Shown in pieces: positions 36,860 through 48,398 of a DNA stretch of 64,000 nt. Positions within the stretch are counted from its first letter, which is position 1. Each line of letters starts with the position of its first letter. The DNA lies in assembly GCF_047675955.1 (NCBI RefSeq), contig NC_132925.1, positions 19,120,688 through 19,184,687 on the forward strand. The letters run 5' to 3'. The stretch comes from Chlorocebus sabaeus (Eukaryota; Chordata; Mammalia; Primates; Cercopithecidae). The notes beneath the pieces were generated by a model that was not told the origin of the DNA, did not search any database, and saw only the letters and a list, made by a program, of their open reading frames with translations. The translations under genes and the position numbers were made by a program.

Positions 36860-37640
36860 AAAAGCTAAATGGAATATGAAAGCAAAACTTTATAATTATG
36901 AAGAAAATTTAGGTTCATATTATTATATACTCATGGGAAAGAATTAAGAAAAAAATTTAAGAGGAAATAAGCACAAGTTATAAGTGAAACAATTGATAAA
37001 TTTGACTACATTCAAGTATAAAATGCATGTGTCACAAAAGATATCGTAAATAAAAGTTAAGTAATACACTGGGAGAAGACATTATAGTACATATAACTGA
37101 TAAACCATTGAAATCCAGAATACTAAATAATTCTAAAAGCTAACAAGAAAACAAACAGTCCCATGGAAAACTAATGAATGCCTTAGAGAAATAATTAATT
37201 AAGAAGGAAACCTCAATGGCTAATAAATGTGTTTACAGTTTCTCAACTTTACTTGCACATATAGAAATGTAAATGAAAGCAACAAGACATCATTTCATCA
37301 TGAAGGCAAAATGTAAGTTTGAAAATATCAAATATTGGCAACAATGTTGAGAAAGAGATACTTGTGTATATGCTGCAATAAAAATTGTTTCAAGTTCTTT
37401 TTAGTGTAAATTGCTTGAGATTCTTTGAAGACCAATTTTGAAATATCTAATAAGGTAAAGATGTGTATATCTTACATACACAATATAACAATTCTAGTTT
37501 TTTAATACTTATAAGGAGACATGAGCTAGGAAATCTGATGTAACATTGTTAGTAACATAAAAAACTTAAAATAATCGAGATGTCCATTAGTATGGAAATG
37601 GATACAGTGGAACTATTTACTGACTAATGTGGTTAAAGAA
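36860..37640 (+). mobile_element. very old L1 ORF2 fragment
   Basis: Decayed ORF2 wording in order: 'gaaacaattgataaatttga', 'acactgggagaagacattat', 'aacaagaaaacaaacagtcc', 'aaatgtaaatgaaagcaaca', 'gagatgtccattagtatgg'. It matches the C-terminal half of L1 ORF2 of L1ME/M4 age. No frame survives. Confidence 0.65.
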
Positions 37641-40600
37641 AACTGTATTTCCCAACATCAAAAACAACAACAACAAAAAACTCCATAGATGCTTTTTGCT
37701 GAAAGTAACAAAAAAAGAAATGCATGAACTCATCTAAAAAGAAGCCTGAGGTGCTATGGCCTGAAGATTGGTTAAGATAGCCTCTCCCTGTTTTCCCCCT
37801 TGTTTCTGCTCTGCCATCCGTATTATGTGGACTTATCTTCAGGCCAATTTTCTCAATGCAGCAAGACAGCGGCACAATTCTAGGTCTCATATTCAGATAT
37901 GACAGCATCCAGCAGAAAACGAAGCCATTTGTGTGCTTTCAAGAAGAAGAAATGTTTTTCAGAAGCCTACCAGTAGGATTCTGCCTGTTTCATTGACTAT
38001 AATTACGTTGCATGCCCTGCGTAATTCACTCACAGGAAATGAGTAAGATTACCATGATTACTTAGACAAATTAGAATTTACCCTTGGCGTGGACATAGGC
38101 TCTCCTCCCTGAAAGGAGGTACCTATTGTGTCTCAAGAAAATTGGAGCTCTATTAAGGAATGGGGAGGGAATAGTTAATGGGCAGACAGCCACCAACTCT
38201 AGTTTAACCTGGAATGAAAATAATACAAGATATAGAAGAACATTTACAGTTTTGTGTTCTTGTAGACATTTTTAAAGCACTGAAAGCAATAATGATATTG
38301 TATAAAGATACAAACACACATAATGGGTGGTCAAAATCAAAGGCAGACACTTTATATAGTGGCTATTGGACTTCCCCACTGAACAACTGGGGTCTACAGT
38401 GCACAGCTTGCCTCTCTTAGCATTGTGCTTGACTCAGTGGCCTTGTGGTTTTCTTTAGGGAGAGAGGAAAGGGAATAAGATGTGGAGGGATGCATCAGCA
38501 ATAGCTACACATTTATTTTAATAAAGAAGCAAATATAGCAATATGCTAACATTTGTTAATTCTGGGAGGCAAATGAAATCCATCATTTTTAGACATAAAA
38601 TAGTTTTAGAGCTGAAGCCCAGGGTACACTTTGTTGTGTTCAAATTCCTGAGTGTTGATTATCTGGCTTCTTGAAAAAAGGAAAACAGTATTTCAAAGTA
38701 CAAAATTGGTACATTTTAACTCAAAGCAAATATATTTACTTTGGCAAAACTGTCGGAGATTTATGAATGATGATTAAAATGATCAAAATGTTACCATTTC
38801 ATTGTTACAATTCCAAAAAAGTCATTCCCCAACATGAATTCCCAGACAAATGTGAATGTAGCTTTTGGCTATTTTTTAAAATTGCATGTTTGTTTTGGTT
38901 TATTCATTCATGTAAATCACTAGGGAACAGGTAAGCTTCTGTTTCCTTCCTAAACCAACCCCTGCTTATGTACACACCCTAAAAGGTCAAATGTGTGCAG
39001 GACCACTGCGTAAGCCCTGGGAAATATATTCTAGGTGATCATAAATATAACCTCATTTTTTCCTTTTTTTTTTTTTTCCTAATCATTTGTATTTATTAGA
39101 AAATGTTTCAACTTCTCATGATATTGTCAGAAAAGTCACCTTGCTATTTTTTAGTTCCCTTCTATCCTCACCCTTACAGAATAAAGAGCTTCTATACAAT
39201 TAGGAGAAACAGGGGTTCACCTAGCCTCTTGCCCATGAACCTCAGGGATCTTTCTTTTTGCTAGGTAGGGAAGAAGAAGAAAAACATGTTTTATTTTGGC
39301 CATTCAAACTTCACATGTTTGGAAAATGGCTCATGCTTTAATAAGGGACTTCCAGCTGATTATCTTCTGTCATCAATATTCAGAAAATCCAACCAAAAGT
39401 ATTTCCACGGATCTGCAAGTAGACTGGTAAGTCCTCATTTTACATTCCAGAGCAACAGTGTCTAGGTGCCCCTTAACCATTGGAAACACTGTGGTCAGAG
39501 AGAGTTGGCACAGATCTCAGAGCTGCGGCCTCTCGTGGGTTTCTCATTTTCTACTGGCTCACCAACCCACTGGCCAGAAGTAGATCCTGTGTTGGATGCT
39601 GCACTGGGAGTCCAGGTGGTCTGAAGGGAGAGAGGTTTCTTACTCCTCTCACCATCTCCATTTCCACTTCTCAAAGATTCAGGAAAGGCTATTTCTGGAC
39701 ACTCCATCCCAAGCTATAGGTAGACAAAAACCTGATCATAAAAAATGCTGTTACTGTCACTAATGTCTAAATATCAGATTAAAGGAAAAGTCAGTCCTGA
39801 ATCACAGCATAGCTTTGCATCAATTGGTCTTACTAAAAAAATGAATGGATATCCTTTGTTGCTTGTGTTCCGTGTACTTACAACAATATTGTGAATACTA
39901 TTTGCACTTACAACAATATTGTGAATATTATTTCTGCTTGCCAGTTAAAACTTAACTTCCTCTTTCTGAAACAGTTTATGAATGTTATGTTATAGGTTTG
40001 CATCATTAACCTTTAGACAGGACTGCAGTTTAGTGGTTTTAAAGAGCAATTTAATGGTGGGTGTAGCTTGAATGATGCAGGAGAATGGTATTAGAGGTTG
40101 TTCTGGAGACAAGTATAATTGCTCTATTTTTCACTTAATTCAAAAGGCATCTGAGCAGAGGAATTCTACTCTTGACTCACCTTAAGTGAACTGCTCAGCC
40201 ACTGTCTCAGTTTTCGCTGTAATCAGCACAAGATTTTTATGCCTACCTGTCACACCAGCATTTTAGAGAGTACCAATGCCAGTGTTTCCTTGACTGGGTT
40301 GGATCTAATCAATTTCCAGCCAGAATTAGTTCAGATTTTATGACAAAGAAGTATTATATGTGATTTAAATGTAAATTTTACTTATAGGAAACCCTAGAAT
40401 AAGTATTCCTTAGATTTTTTATATACAGCCTTCCTCCTAAAAGTTCAAAGCACTTTTATGTATAAAACTTCATTTATTTTCCCCCAACTCCTGTAATGTA
40501 AGTCAAGGGCAGGTTTTAATTATTCCTTGCATTCCATGAAGATGATATGCTATTATTTTATTGTAAGTGAAGATTTCGAAGATACTGTCTCAAAGTAAAA

Positions 40601-41057
40601 TAAAGAAAATCAGTTTCTTTTTCTAAATACATGCATTGCCATCAAGCTTTGGCAGGCCTACACTTGACCTTTTGTACTTTCTATTATCTAAATACTTATT
40701 TGGCTTTAGGAAACCAGCCATGTGTGTCTGGAATTATTACTAAATGTAGCCCTCAGATTGCAATACCAGTTTACAACTTTAAAAAAAAGGGTAAAATTGG
40801 CAATATTGCGGTTTTGAAAAATGTCTTCTGAGTGAAGGCATGGACCACTATCTACTTCATCTTCAACTGGGTGCTTCTGCCTAAAGCACTGTCAGGCTAC
40901 AGCCTTACACGAATAATATGACTAACTGTAGCTTGTAGGACCAAATATTCCATGTTACAATCTTATTAGAGGAATACAGAAACTGCAGAATGGAGGGGAA
41001 GGTCACCCCCACACCCCAATTCTGTTGACCTGTTTTTATGGGATTTAAAGAGAGACA
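37641..41057. other. unassigned DNA, about 3.4 kb
   Basis: Unique-looking. A slightly GC-richer patch at 39480-39720 carries opposed short frames without motifs. 40440-40600 may hold a very worn MIR but I could not establish it. Confidence 0.45.
39876..39935. repeat. 30-bp tandem duplication
   Basis: Two adjacent copies of a unit beginning 'acttacaacaatattgtgaa' (39876-39905 and 39906-39935) that differ at only two or three positions, so it is recent relative to its surroundings. The unit contains the palindrome CAATATTG. Confidence 0.88.
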
Positions 41058-41119
41058 GAGGAACCCCTCTGTCTGTCTCATGGTTGGATCTCAGATGTAT
41101 CTGCTTTTGTCATAGGTTT
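41058..41119. repeat. dispersed 60-bp repeat, copy A
   Basis: Shares 'gaggaacccctc', 'gtctcatggttggatctcag' and 'atgtatctgc' plus 'tttgtcataggtt' in the same order with 42669-42734. Not a family I recognise. Confidence 0.8.
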
Positions 41120-41819
41120 CCAACTGGAGAAGTGGTTTCCAAATGGAGAAGCCTAAATTTCTAGCAGTTCTCAAAGGCAAAAATAAAAGTCCAGATATGT
41201 TCATTAGTTTTATCTAGCTATTCCACAATATATACATACATGAAAATGCTGTGATGTACACCACAAATATATATGATTTTTATTTGGCAATTAAAAATGA
41301 AATCAATTAGTTAAAAAATAGCATGATATGTGCAAAAATATATAAACACCAATAGTTAATTCTAATAAATTTTGAAGTCTCACATTAATCAGTTATATTC
41401 ACATCCTTATTTTAGTTGCAAGAATATCAACATAGTATGGTAACACAGTAATCTTAAGCTGAAGAATGGCTTCAACTGGCTTCTATTTGTGATTTTGAAA
41501 AAAAAAAAAGCAATTTAATGTTTACTTAATATATGTGGTGAGATTGGTGGAAAACAGAAATTGTCTCAAATCTGAAACCTGTGGGAGAAACTATGGTGGT
41601 AGGAACATTGGCTACTTCTGTCATCAGTTTGAGGTCACCATCATGAAGTGTGCAGAGCCCTCCACTTTATAGTTCCCACCTTATTTGGCTTGATTCCCCA
41701 CCCAGACACCTGAAGATCTTAGAACTTCTGACTGCTAAGTATTAAGAGCCCAATTAATGTCTATTAAAAGAAACAGCTAGAAACAGACTGGTTCCACTTC
41801 TTAAGAGTCCCACTTACTC
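41120..41819. other. unassigned DNA
   Basis: Nothing recognised beyond AT-rich sequence and an A-run near 41500. Confidence 0.5.
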
Positions 41820-42520
41820 ATTAAACAGATATATAGAAAGTGACCAATTTGAGCTCTGTGCTGGGTGCTTGGTATACAAAAGGTTCCCTTTCCCCTTTGT
41901 ATGATAAAGATGCCACTAATTGCCTTCATAGACATTGTAGTCTGGTAGGAGTGGCAGACATTTATTCAATAATCACATCAAGAGGAGTAAAATTATAATC
42001 GTGGTAAATGCTGTCAAGCAGAGGTGCAAGGAAACTTCTACATTGGGATTTGACCTAATCAGAGATTAGGAAAAAGCTTTCCCAGGGAAGATAAACCTGA
42101 GCCGAAGCTAGTGGTTGAGTTGCAGTTCACCAGTCAGGGATATAGGGAAGAGCATTCTAGCCAAAAGGAACCAGATGTTTAAATATTCTGTGTCAGGAGG
42201 AAGTCTGGTAAGTAGTAGAGCCTGAAAGATCAGTTTGGTGGTGAGACTGGCTGGAACAGGGAAGAATCAGTGAGAAGTGAGGCTGAAGTGTAGAATTAAG
42301 AGTCCCACCGTGAAACACCCCTTAGGAAGTTTGCTCTACCTTAAAATGGAAAAAAACATTTAAGAATGATGAAGAATATGTATTACATGATCAAACTTGC
42401 AAGCTCTTTGTATTTTAAAGAATCCCTCTGGCTGCAAGGTGGAGAACAGAGTGGAAATAGAGAAGAGAGTTCAGTTAGAATTCTACTGCTAGAGTCCAGA
42501 GCACGGTGCCTGAACCCTTA
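41820..42520 (+). repeat. ancient LINE-type relic (L2-like, family uncertain)
   Basis: Wording 'gtggtaaatgctgtcaagca', 'gaagagcattctagccaaaa', 'agaatccctctggctgcaag' in an order shared with 26380-26862. It probably represents a longer copy of the same old element. No coding frame of note. Confidence 0.55.
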
Positions 42521-42668
42521 TAGAACTGGTAAAAATAGAAGTAGACGAAATAAGGAGATATTTGGGAATCGACTTTGACCTCTCTGGTAGCCACATATGT
42601 CCATCTTTGCATGTATTCACATGTCTCCCAGGTCAAGAAATATTCCTTGGTTCCCCCAGACTCCACCA

Positions 42669-42734
42669 GAGGAACCCCTCAGTCTCATGGTTGGATCTCA
42701 GCCTTACTAGATGTATCTGCCTTTGTCATAGGTT
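42669..42734. repeat. dispersed 60-bp repeat, copy B
   Basis: Same-orientation partner of 41058-41119, 1.6 kb downstream. It carries nine extra bases ('ccttactag') and lacks a short 'tgtctg' present in copy A. Confidence 0.8.
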
Positions 42735-42784
42735 CATGCATTATAATCCCTGTTGTAGGCTGTTTTCTTAGCTCTTTATTATTA

Positions 42785-43089
42785 TTATTTTATTTATTTA
42801 TTTATTTTGAAACAGTCTCACTCTTGTCACCCAGGCTGGAGTACAGTGGCATGATGTCGGCTCACTGCAACCTCTACCTCCTGGGTTCAAGCAACTTTCC
42901 TGCCTCAGCCTCCTGAGTAGCTGGGATTACAGGCACTCGCCACCATGCCCAGCTAATTTTTGTATTTTTAATAGAGACAGGGTTTCACCATGTTGGCCAG
43001 GCTGGTCTCAAACTCCTGGGCTCAGGTGATCCACCCATCTTGGCCTCCCAAAGTGCTGAGATTGCAGGCATGAACCACCTTGCCCAGCC
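42785..43089 (-). mobile_element. AluS/J-like element
   Basis: Reverse-oriented full-length Alu with an A-tail turned into (TTAT)n-type repeats (42781-42811), then 'gaaacagtctcactcttgtc' to 'accaccttgcccagcc'. A 14-bp TSD 'agctctttattatt' flanks it (42770-42783 and 43090-43103). Wording ('actcctgggctcaggtgatc') points to an older Alu than AluY. Confidence 0.93.
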
Positions 43090-43103
43090 AGCTCTTTATT
43101 ATT

Positions 43104-44299
43104 GAGTCAGCCTGGGCATGGTGAATAATAACCAGGGGTAATATCTACATCCATAGCAGGTGTTTGTCTAGACAGGGTTAGCCTCATAAAATTTAAATGC
43201 TCCACCTTGGCCACCGGACCACCAGGATTACTTAAAGATGCTCTGTTTTATGCTTTAACTCCAGGAAACACTATTGTTTGGAGAAAAAAACCCTAGAAGG
43301 GTATAATCATGAGTTCATTCCCACCAAATATAAAATGCTACATTCTTCTGTGATATGATAGGGCTCCCTGATTTAGTACTCAGGGAACAGGAGTAGGAAA
43401 GCCAACCCTAACATCTAGCCTACGGAGCCTGTCAGGATGTCTATGCTTTTCCAACTGCTTCCAGCAGGGCCAATATGTGGGCGATATGAACTGAGGTTGT
43501 GTAATGGAGTGACCTTCATCCCTCTTTTGATTTATGTATTATGTGCAGAGTATTTATTATTTACGGCATAAATAAATAAATTTATCAATCAAAAATAAGT
43601 ATCCACTCTGCTTACCCATTCAGAGTTAAAAAGCAAATAAAGTTAAAAAAGGAATATATTGCAAATTTTAGCCTAAAATTCATCAAGAGAGAAGAAGGGA
43701 AGAAATCTGGTTGAAAGTAGAACCATAACAGAACCAGAAGGAAACTGAAAAAAGGTTTCACTGAGGAGGTAGCATGGGAAGAGTGAGTTGATTCTTATTC
43801 TGGCAGGAGAGAGAAAAAGCTGGAATTGGTGTTTAATCTGATGGAAACAGCATGACTATGCTGCCCCAGCTGGGCTTATTCCATCTCCTGAGGCTGCTGT
43901 GACTGCCCCAAGTTTCTGGAAGTTTGAGCTTCTGCATTGAAAATCAGTCTAGACGTTTTATTCTCAGACTTTCCAGAGGAAACTCAGATGGTAACCCTAC
44001 CAGCGTGTCAAACTGAGAACCTACATTGTTCTCACCTCATGAAAGCCATTTAGGCAATGTCCAAGACAGTTTAAAGCAATAAGGGAACTATTTCTACTTG
44101 GTAAGAAAGTAAATGCTTCCTTGAAATTCATCATGTGAACTGCTAAAAAGAAAAATATAAAGAATGTAAACTTTTAAACCGCTTGTTTAAATGCTAGTAT
44201 AAAAACAAGTAATGTCGTAATTTCACCTATATGGTTTGTCATTTCTGGGCATATTTACATATTTTAGTATTTAAGCCAAATTCTTGAATTTCAGAAAAA
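43104..44299. other. unassigned DNA, about 1.2 kb
   Basis: Unique-looking with no gene or repeat recognised. Confidence 0.5.
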
Positions 44300-44480
44300 A
44301 CATGGAGAGGTAATAAACAGAGCAGAGGACTTGGAATGAAGATAATCAGGTTAAAGTTTTAATTTCTAGTGATGTGATCTGGGACAAGCTACTTAACCTC
44401 TCTGGGTGTTCATTTCCTCACCGAAAAAAGTAACAGTGTTGTATATAGGATCTAGAACTTTCTACGTAGAATCCTCATTA
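44300..44480 (+). repeat. MIR SINE relic
   Basis: 'gagcagaggacttggaatga', then 'gtgatctgggacaagctact', 'taacctctctgggtgttcat' and 'ttcctcaccgaaaaaagtaa' follow the forward MIR order. Confidence 0.75.
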
Positions 44481-45814
44481 ACTCCATTTATGATCAATAG
44501 CACCAAGTTACCTTTTTAATATAATAGACCTCATAATGAATATTAAGCGTTGTTAAATTGAGAAGCACAATATTAAAGGATCAGTTTGGATTTTGTGTTA
44601 TCTCAAGATGTACTGTAACCCAGCAAGTAAATTACTTTCAATCAAATATATACATTTTATCTAGAGAGATAATGTAAAACAAATACTTGATATCTTTATT
44701 TCTCTGGGAAATTTATTAAAAATATTCCTAATTTTCTTGCTTTGAAATAATGAAAGATCTCAAGATAAGCAATGTGTATTTTATATATATATATTTTTTT
44801 CCAGACTTTTCCTTTATATACATAGAAGTTATGAGGAGCCTTTATGAAAATCTTAGAATTTGTCCTTTTTAGCTGAGATGAAGAGCATAAGGCATTTGGG
44901 AGATAATTCTTTTCACACCATCACACAATATTTAGAGAGCATTGTGCTGCATAGTTGGTTGAGGTTGGTAAGAAACATAGGCCTGGACTCAGAGGCAGTG
45001 AAGTTTACTGCACAATTATTTCTATCCTCTAAACATCTACCACTTTACCTTTTGGCAGAACTCTAACACATACAACATAAACTACAGGGATATTACGAAA
45101 ATTTCTCTCTGTTTCACCTTACTCCAAAAGAGCTTATGATACAGCACGATAAAAATTAAAGTATAGTCATAACAATGTAGAATGTGTTATGCTCTCATGT
45201 GGTCTCACAGCTTAGAGGAGAGGCCATGGAAACATAAGGATTCCCAAAAGCCCCCATCCCCAACCCCAATTAAAACATATGGCTTTTCTAAAAGTAAGCA
45301 GTACAAATCATTTGTTTTTAATCTAAGAATCTACAATACAAATTATATTGTAGGCCCAATCATGCACACCTTATTCCAGTGCCATCCCTATACAAAGATA
45401 ATTGGCTAGGATGGAGTTCCAAAGTATATTGCTAATGGTATCATAATCCAAAGTCATTGGTGTTAGATCTCCATTTAATTATTTTGTTATATAATTAATT
45501 AATTAATACAAATGAGCTTTGCCTGTCCTTCCTTCTTTCCCTACTGCATAGAGTTGCCTCATTTAGCAAAAACAAAAACTAAACAAAACAAAAAATTAAA
45601 TGATTTGCAATTAAACTTGAATTTCAGAAAACTGACAAATAGTATTTTAGCATAAGTGTATCCCATGCAATATTTTGACATACTTACATAAAATTTTAAT
45701 ATAACTAGGCATCCTTTATTATGTTTAGAAACTCTACTATCACAGATGACCTCTCTACCTTGGCTTGCATGAGAAATACTCCACATATGTATTTTTATTA
45801 CATACAAGAACATC
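44481..45814. other. unassigned AT-rich DNA, about 1.3 kb
   Basis: Contains a short (TA)n run near 44783-44800 and an ATTAATTA-rich patch near 45490. The ERV-L fragment begins at its right edge with no visible 3' LTR. Confidence 0.5.
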
Positions 45815-45826
45815 AACTCCAAGAGG

Positions 45827-46048
45827 TCAAATATAATCAACCTGCCACCAGGTAGCTGGCTGATAATCCTGAGGAGTGGTACCATATCGAGGGCTCAGTG
45901 TTGGTCTCTGCTGCTGGCAAATTGGGCACTCAGTGGTAGCCGTAGCCAGGTCAGCCTTGGTGAGTGGACTTACTTGTGCCTTTAGGGCCTGCTCGAGCCC
46001 AATCACATATATACCACTTCCATTTGATGACAGAATGCTGCCGTGCAC
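45827..46048 (-). pseudogene. ERV-L integrase N-terminal remnant
   Basis: 73-codon minus-strand frame. It contains 'TECPICQQQRP', the C-X2-C half of the retroviral integrase HHCC zinc-binding domain, followed by 'PATWWQVDYI', the start of the catalytic core. A stop follows at once, and the DD(35)E core residues are not present. In an intact virus integrase inserts the DNA copy into the host genome. This copy is only a relic. Confidence 0.82.
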
Positions 46049-46126
46049 AACACATTTTATGGCTAGACGGGTCAGAAGGCACCCAGTTCATGTCTCCTGG
46101 TTACTTGACAACCTGTAGTCAAATGC

Positions 46127-46393
46127 TCAGTTTTCATCAAAGCCCAGTAACAGTAAGTCAACCTGAGATAAAAATCCATTAATTACCTGACCTCTATAAG
46201 CACTTACTTTAACTGGAGGATCACAATGATGTTTTGGGTCCCCTGGAATCAACGTCAGCTCAGAACCAGTGTCTGGTTGTCCCCAAAATGTCTGATCTTC
46301 TCCCTTTCCCCAATACATGGTTACCCTGGCAAAAGGCCAGAGGTCTCCTTGGAGAAGGATGGGAGGAAGATTAACATCACAAATTGTCAGCAT
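46127..46393 (-). pseudogene. ERV-L aspartic protease-like remnant
   Basis: 88-codon minus-strand frame. The motif 'QPDTGSELTLIPGD' has the D-T-G-S signature of the retroviral aspartic protease active site followed by a hydrophobic strand. Its place between gag-like and integrase-like sequence fits the gag-pro-pol order. The frame ends shortly after 'INGFLSQVDLLLLG'. The next recognisable sequence downstream is already RNase H/integrase, so the polymerase is deleted. Confidence 0.78.
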
Positions 46394-46432
46394 TGTAGTG
46401 GGGTCCTACCTCAAGGGGACCCGGCCTCCCCT

Positions 46433-46891
46433 TTATTCAAGGTGTTCTGGGTCTGTTAACTGGCTCATATCTAGAAATTGATTGAGGGGCCTTGATGTTC
46501 TATTTGTATAATTCAAATTAGTCTTTTGTCCATTCGACCTAGAAGTTTCCTGCTTATACATATTAAGTAAAAATGCAGTAGGCTTCCTATTAATTTCACT
46601 TCTAAAAACAATGTGATTAAGTAGCCAATGCCAGAGTTCTACATGAGTCCAACTATTCTGGTTGCCACTTTGCATCTGCTGTGCATTAAGGTAGTTATGC
46701 CTACTTTGTCTTTGATGGTTGAGTGCTGCCACTTGGTCCCTGCCACCTTGGAATCCAATTATTCCCATTGTATTTAAATTTTGTAGTTGAGGGACTGGGG
46801 TTCCCACTGTTAGATCTGACATACAGAGAAGAGCAATTAAAAGGACCTTCAAAGTTGCAGGTGCTGCCCTCACAAATCTATTTTTCGACAT
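46433..46891 (-). pseudogene. ERV-L gag/pro linker remnant, 152 codons open
   Basis: Longest open frame of the provirus. It lies between gag-like sequence and the protease motif. It shows Gln/Asn-rich low-complexity text ('NHQRQSRHNYLNAQQMQ') and no zinc knuckle or catalytic motif that I can point to. The first 30 residues are hydrophobic and might mimic a signal peptide, but position in the provirus argues for an internal gag/pro segment rather than a secreted protein. Confidence 0.6.
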
Positions 46892-47900
46892 TGGTCAAGT
46901 GTATATCTTCTGGACCCTCCCAGGTATGTCTTCTAGACCCTCTCAGCTGAGATGAATAGGTCTAAAATGACTAATCCACTCCACCATTCCAATCTCCCTA
47001 AGCCTTTGGATCCCTTCCTCTACATTAAACCAAGGGAGATCAGGCATTTCCAGCTCACTCACAGTGGGCCACCCTTTCATCCATATTTCAGCTAATCAAA
47101 CAAGTTAACTGTTAGAATCTTTTTTTAACTCCCCAAGCTGCAACATTAAATGCAGAGTCCCTACTTAGTGGGCCCAAATAAATAAATTCAGCCTGATCCA
47201 ACTCTATGCTCCTTCCACCATTATCTCACACCCCAGTAGTTGCCACTACTGGGGATGGGCAAGCTGTTACTTCTGGCAAGGAAAGGTTCATCAGCGTTTA
47301 CAAGCTCAGTGTCCCCAGCTTCATCAGGGTCCTCCCACATGTCCCCATTTCAGCTTGCAGGATCCTTTTCTTTTCCAATGAATGCCCTCAGTTTAACAGT
47401 AGGCACCTGGAAAGGCTGTGCATGCACTTTTTATTGCAGGTCAGCCACTCACATGATAACTACTTGTGTCTGTTTTTCCACAATTTCAGCTATCTCTCTA
47501 TAGAAAATAAGACTCTCACTCATGGCAATCTTAGCAGATTTGAGGCTCAATATCTGCTTATGAAGCTGAGAGGGAGTTAGAATCCCTGAGTTCATTACTT
47601 TCGTTCATCACTTTATTCAGTGAACTTAGGAGCAACCAATCAGTTTTATTATGTTCCTTGGTTTTCCACATACGATCAAAGGCATTATGTATAGAGTTGC
47701 TAAACTCCTTGCCTCTCATGAGCAGTGCACCAGGATTGTCAAATGCATTTATTTTACATAACTCTCCAAACAGTTTATGCCAAGGACTATCAGTGTTCTC
47801 CATACCATTAGAAGTAGAGTCCTTAGCATTTTTGGGTCTAATTATATTAAGCAGTCAACTCCAGAAACCCCAAAACCAATGAAAGGACTCCATTCTTAAT
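46892..47900 (-). pseudogene. ERV-L gag remnant
   Basis: Minus-strand sequence downstream of the primer binding site. The frame 47803-47558 (81 codons, 'WHKLFGELCKINAFDNPGA' and 'KTKEHNKTDWLLLSSL') reads like capsid/matrix sequence. Further pieces are separated by stops and frameshifts. The assignment rests on position and general wording. Confidence 0.6.
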
Positions 47901-47917
47901 ATTCTGCTCCTCTAGAA

Positions 47918-47932
47918 CCACTCCTGGTACCA
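47918..47932 (-). promoter_or_regulatory. retroviral primer binding site for tRNA-Leu
   Basis: On the minus strand, five bases after the LTR, there is 'tggtaccaggagtgg'. This is complementary over 15 bases to the 3' end of tRNA-Leu(UAA) including its CCA, after which the match fails. The 'L' of ERV-L refers to this leucine primer. The site primed minus-strand DNA synthesis in the living virus. Confidence 0.85.
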
Positions 47933-47937
47933 AAATA

Positions 47938-48398
47938 TGTACTAGTCAGGACTCTGTAGAGGGACAGAACTAATATATTGTATATATAATATATATTATA
48001 TATATGTATATATATGAGTTTATTAAGTAGTATTAACTCACATGATCACCACGTCCCACAATGGACTGTCTGCAAGCTGAGGAGCAAGGAAAGCCAGTCT
48101 GAGTCCCCAAACTGAAGAACTTGGAGTCTGATGTTCAAAGGCAGGAATCATCCAGCGCAGGGCAAGATGTACGCTGGGAGGCCAGGCCAATCTAGTTTTT
48201 TCACATTTTTCTGACTGCTTTATATTCTAGCCATGCTGGCAGCAAATTAGATGGTGCCCACCCAGATTAAGAGTGGGTCTGCTTTTCCCAGCTGACTGAC
48301 TCAAATGTTAATCTCCTTTGGCAATACCTTCACAGACACATCCAGGATCAACACTTTGCATCCTTCTATCCAATCAAGTTGACACTCAGTATTAATCA
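47938..48398 (-). mobile_element. MLT2-like LTR (5' LTR of the ERV-L)
   Basis: 461 bp. On the minus strand it starts TGATTAATACTGAGTGTC and ends '...gactagtaca'. It has a TATAAAGC box (complement of 48217-48224) and an AATAAA signal (complement of 48019-48024) just before a TA-rich stretch (47975-48015) that probably expanded from U5/R sequence. The order U3-R-U5 then PBS identifies it as the 5' LTR. The U3 start may lack a few bases. Confidence 0.87.
48217..48224 (-). promoter_or_regulatory. TATA box of the ERV-L LTR
   Basis: TATAAAGC on the minus strand, about 200 bp upstream of the LTR AATAAA. Position fits the U3 core promoter. Present activity unknown. Confidence 0.5.

Larger units (their letters stand above)
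45815..48398 (-). mobile_element. ERV-L provirus fragment: 5' LTR, gag, protease, integrase remnant
   Basis: Minus-strand fossil provirus. In transcription order it has an MLT2-like LTR (48398-47938), a primer binding site (47932-47918), gag-like sequence (about 47900-46900), a gag/pol linker frame, a protease-like frame and an integrase zinc-binding stretch. It breaks off at about 45815 in unrelated DNA. Reverse transcriptase and most of RNase H are missing between protease and integrase. The 3' LTR is also missing. It has frame breaks throughout and cannot make particles. Confidence 0.87.

Noticed and set aside
39480..39720. Coding exon in a GC-richer patch
   Set aside because: Frames are open on both strands, have no motif and no convincing splice sites, and end in ordinary AT-rich DNA.
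40440..40600. MIR relic
   Set aside because: Only a weak resemblance to the MIR core, below what I would call.
46433..46891. Small secreted protein gene, because the frame starts with a hydrophobic stretch
   Set aside because: It lies between ERV-L gag-like and protease-like sequence in the same orientation, which explains it better.
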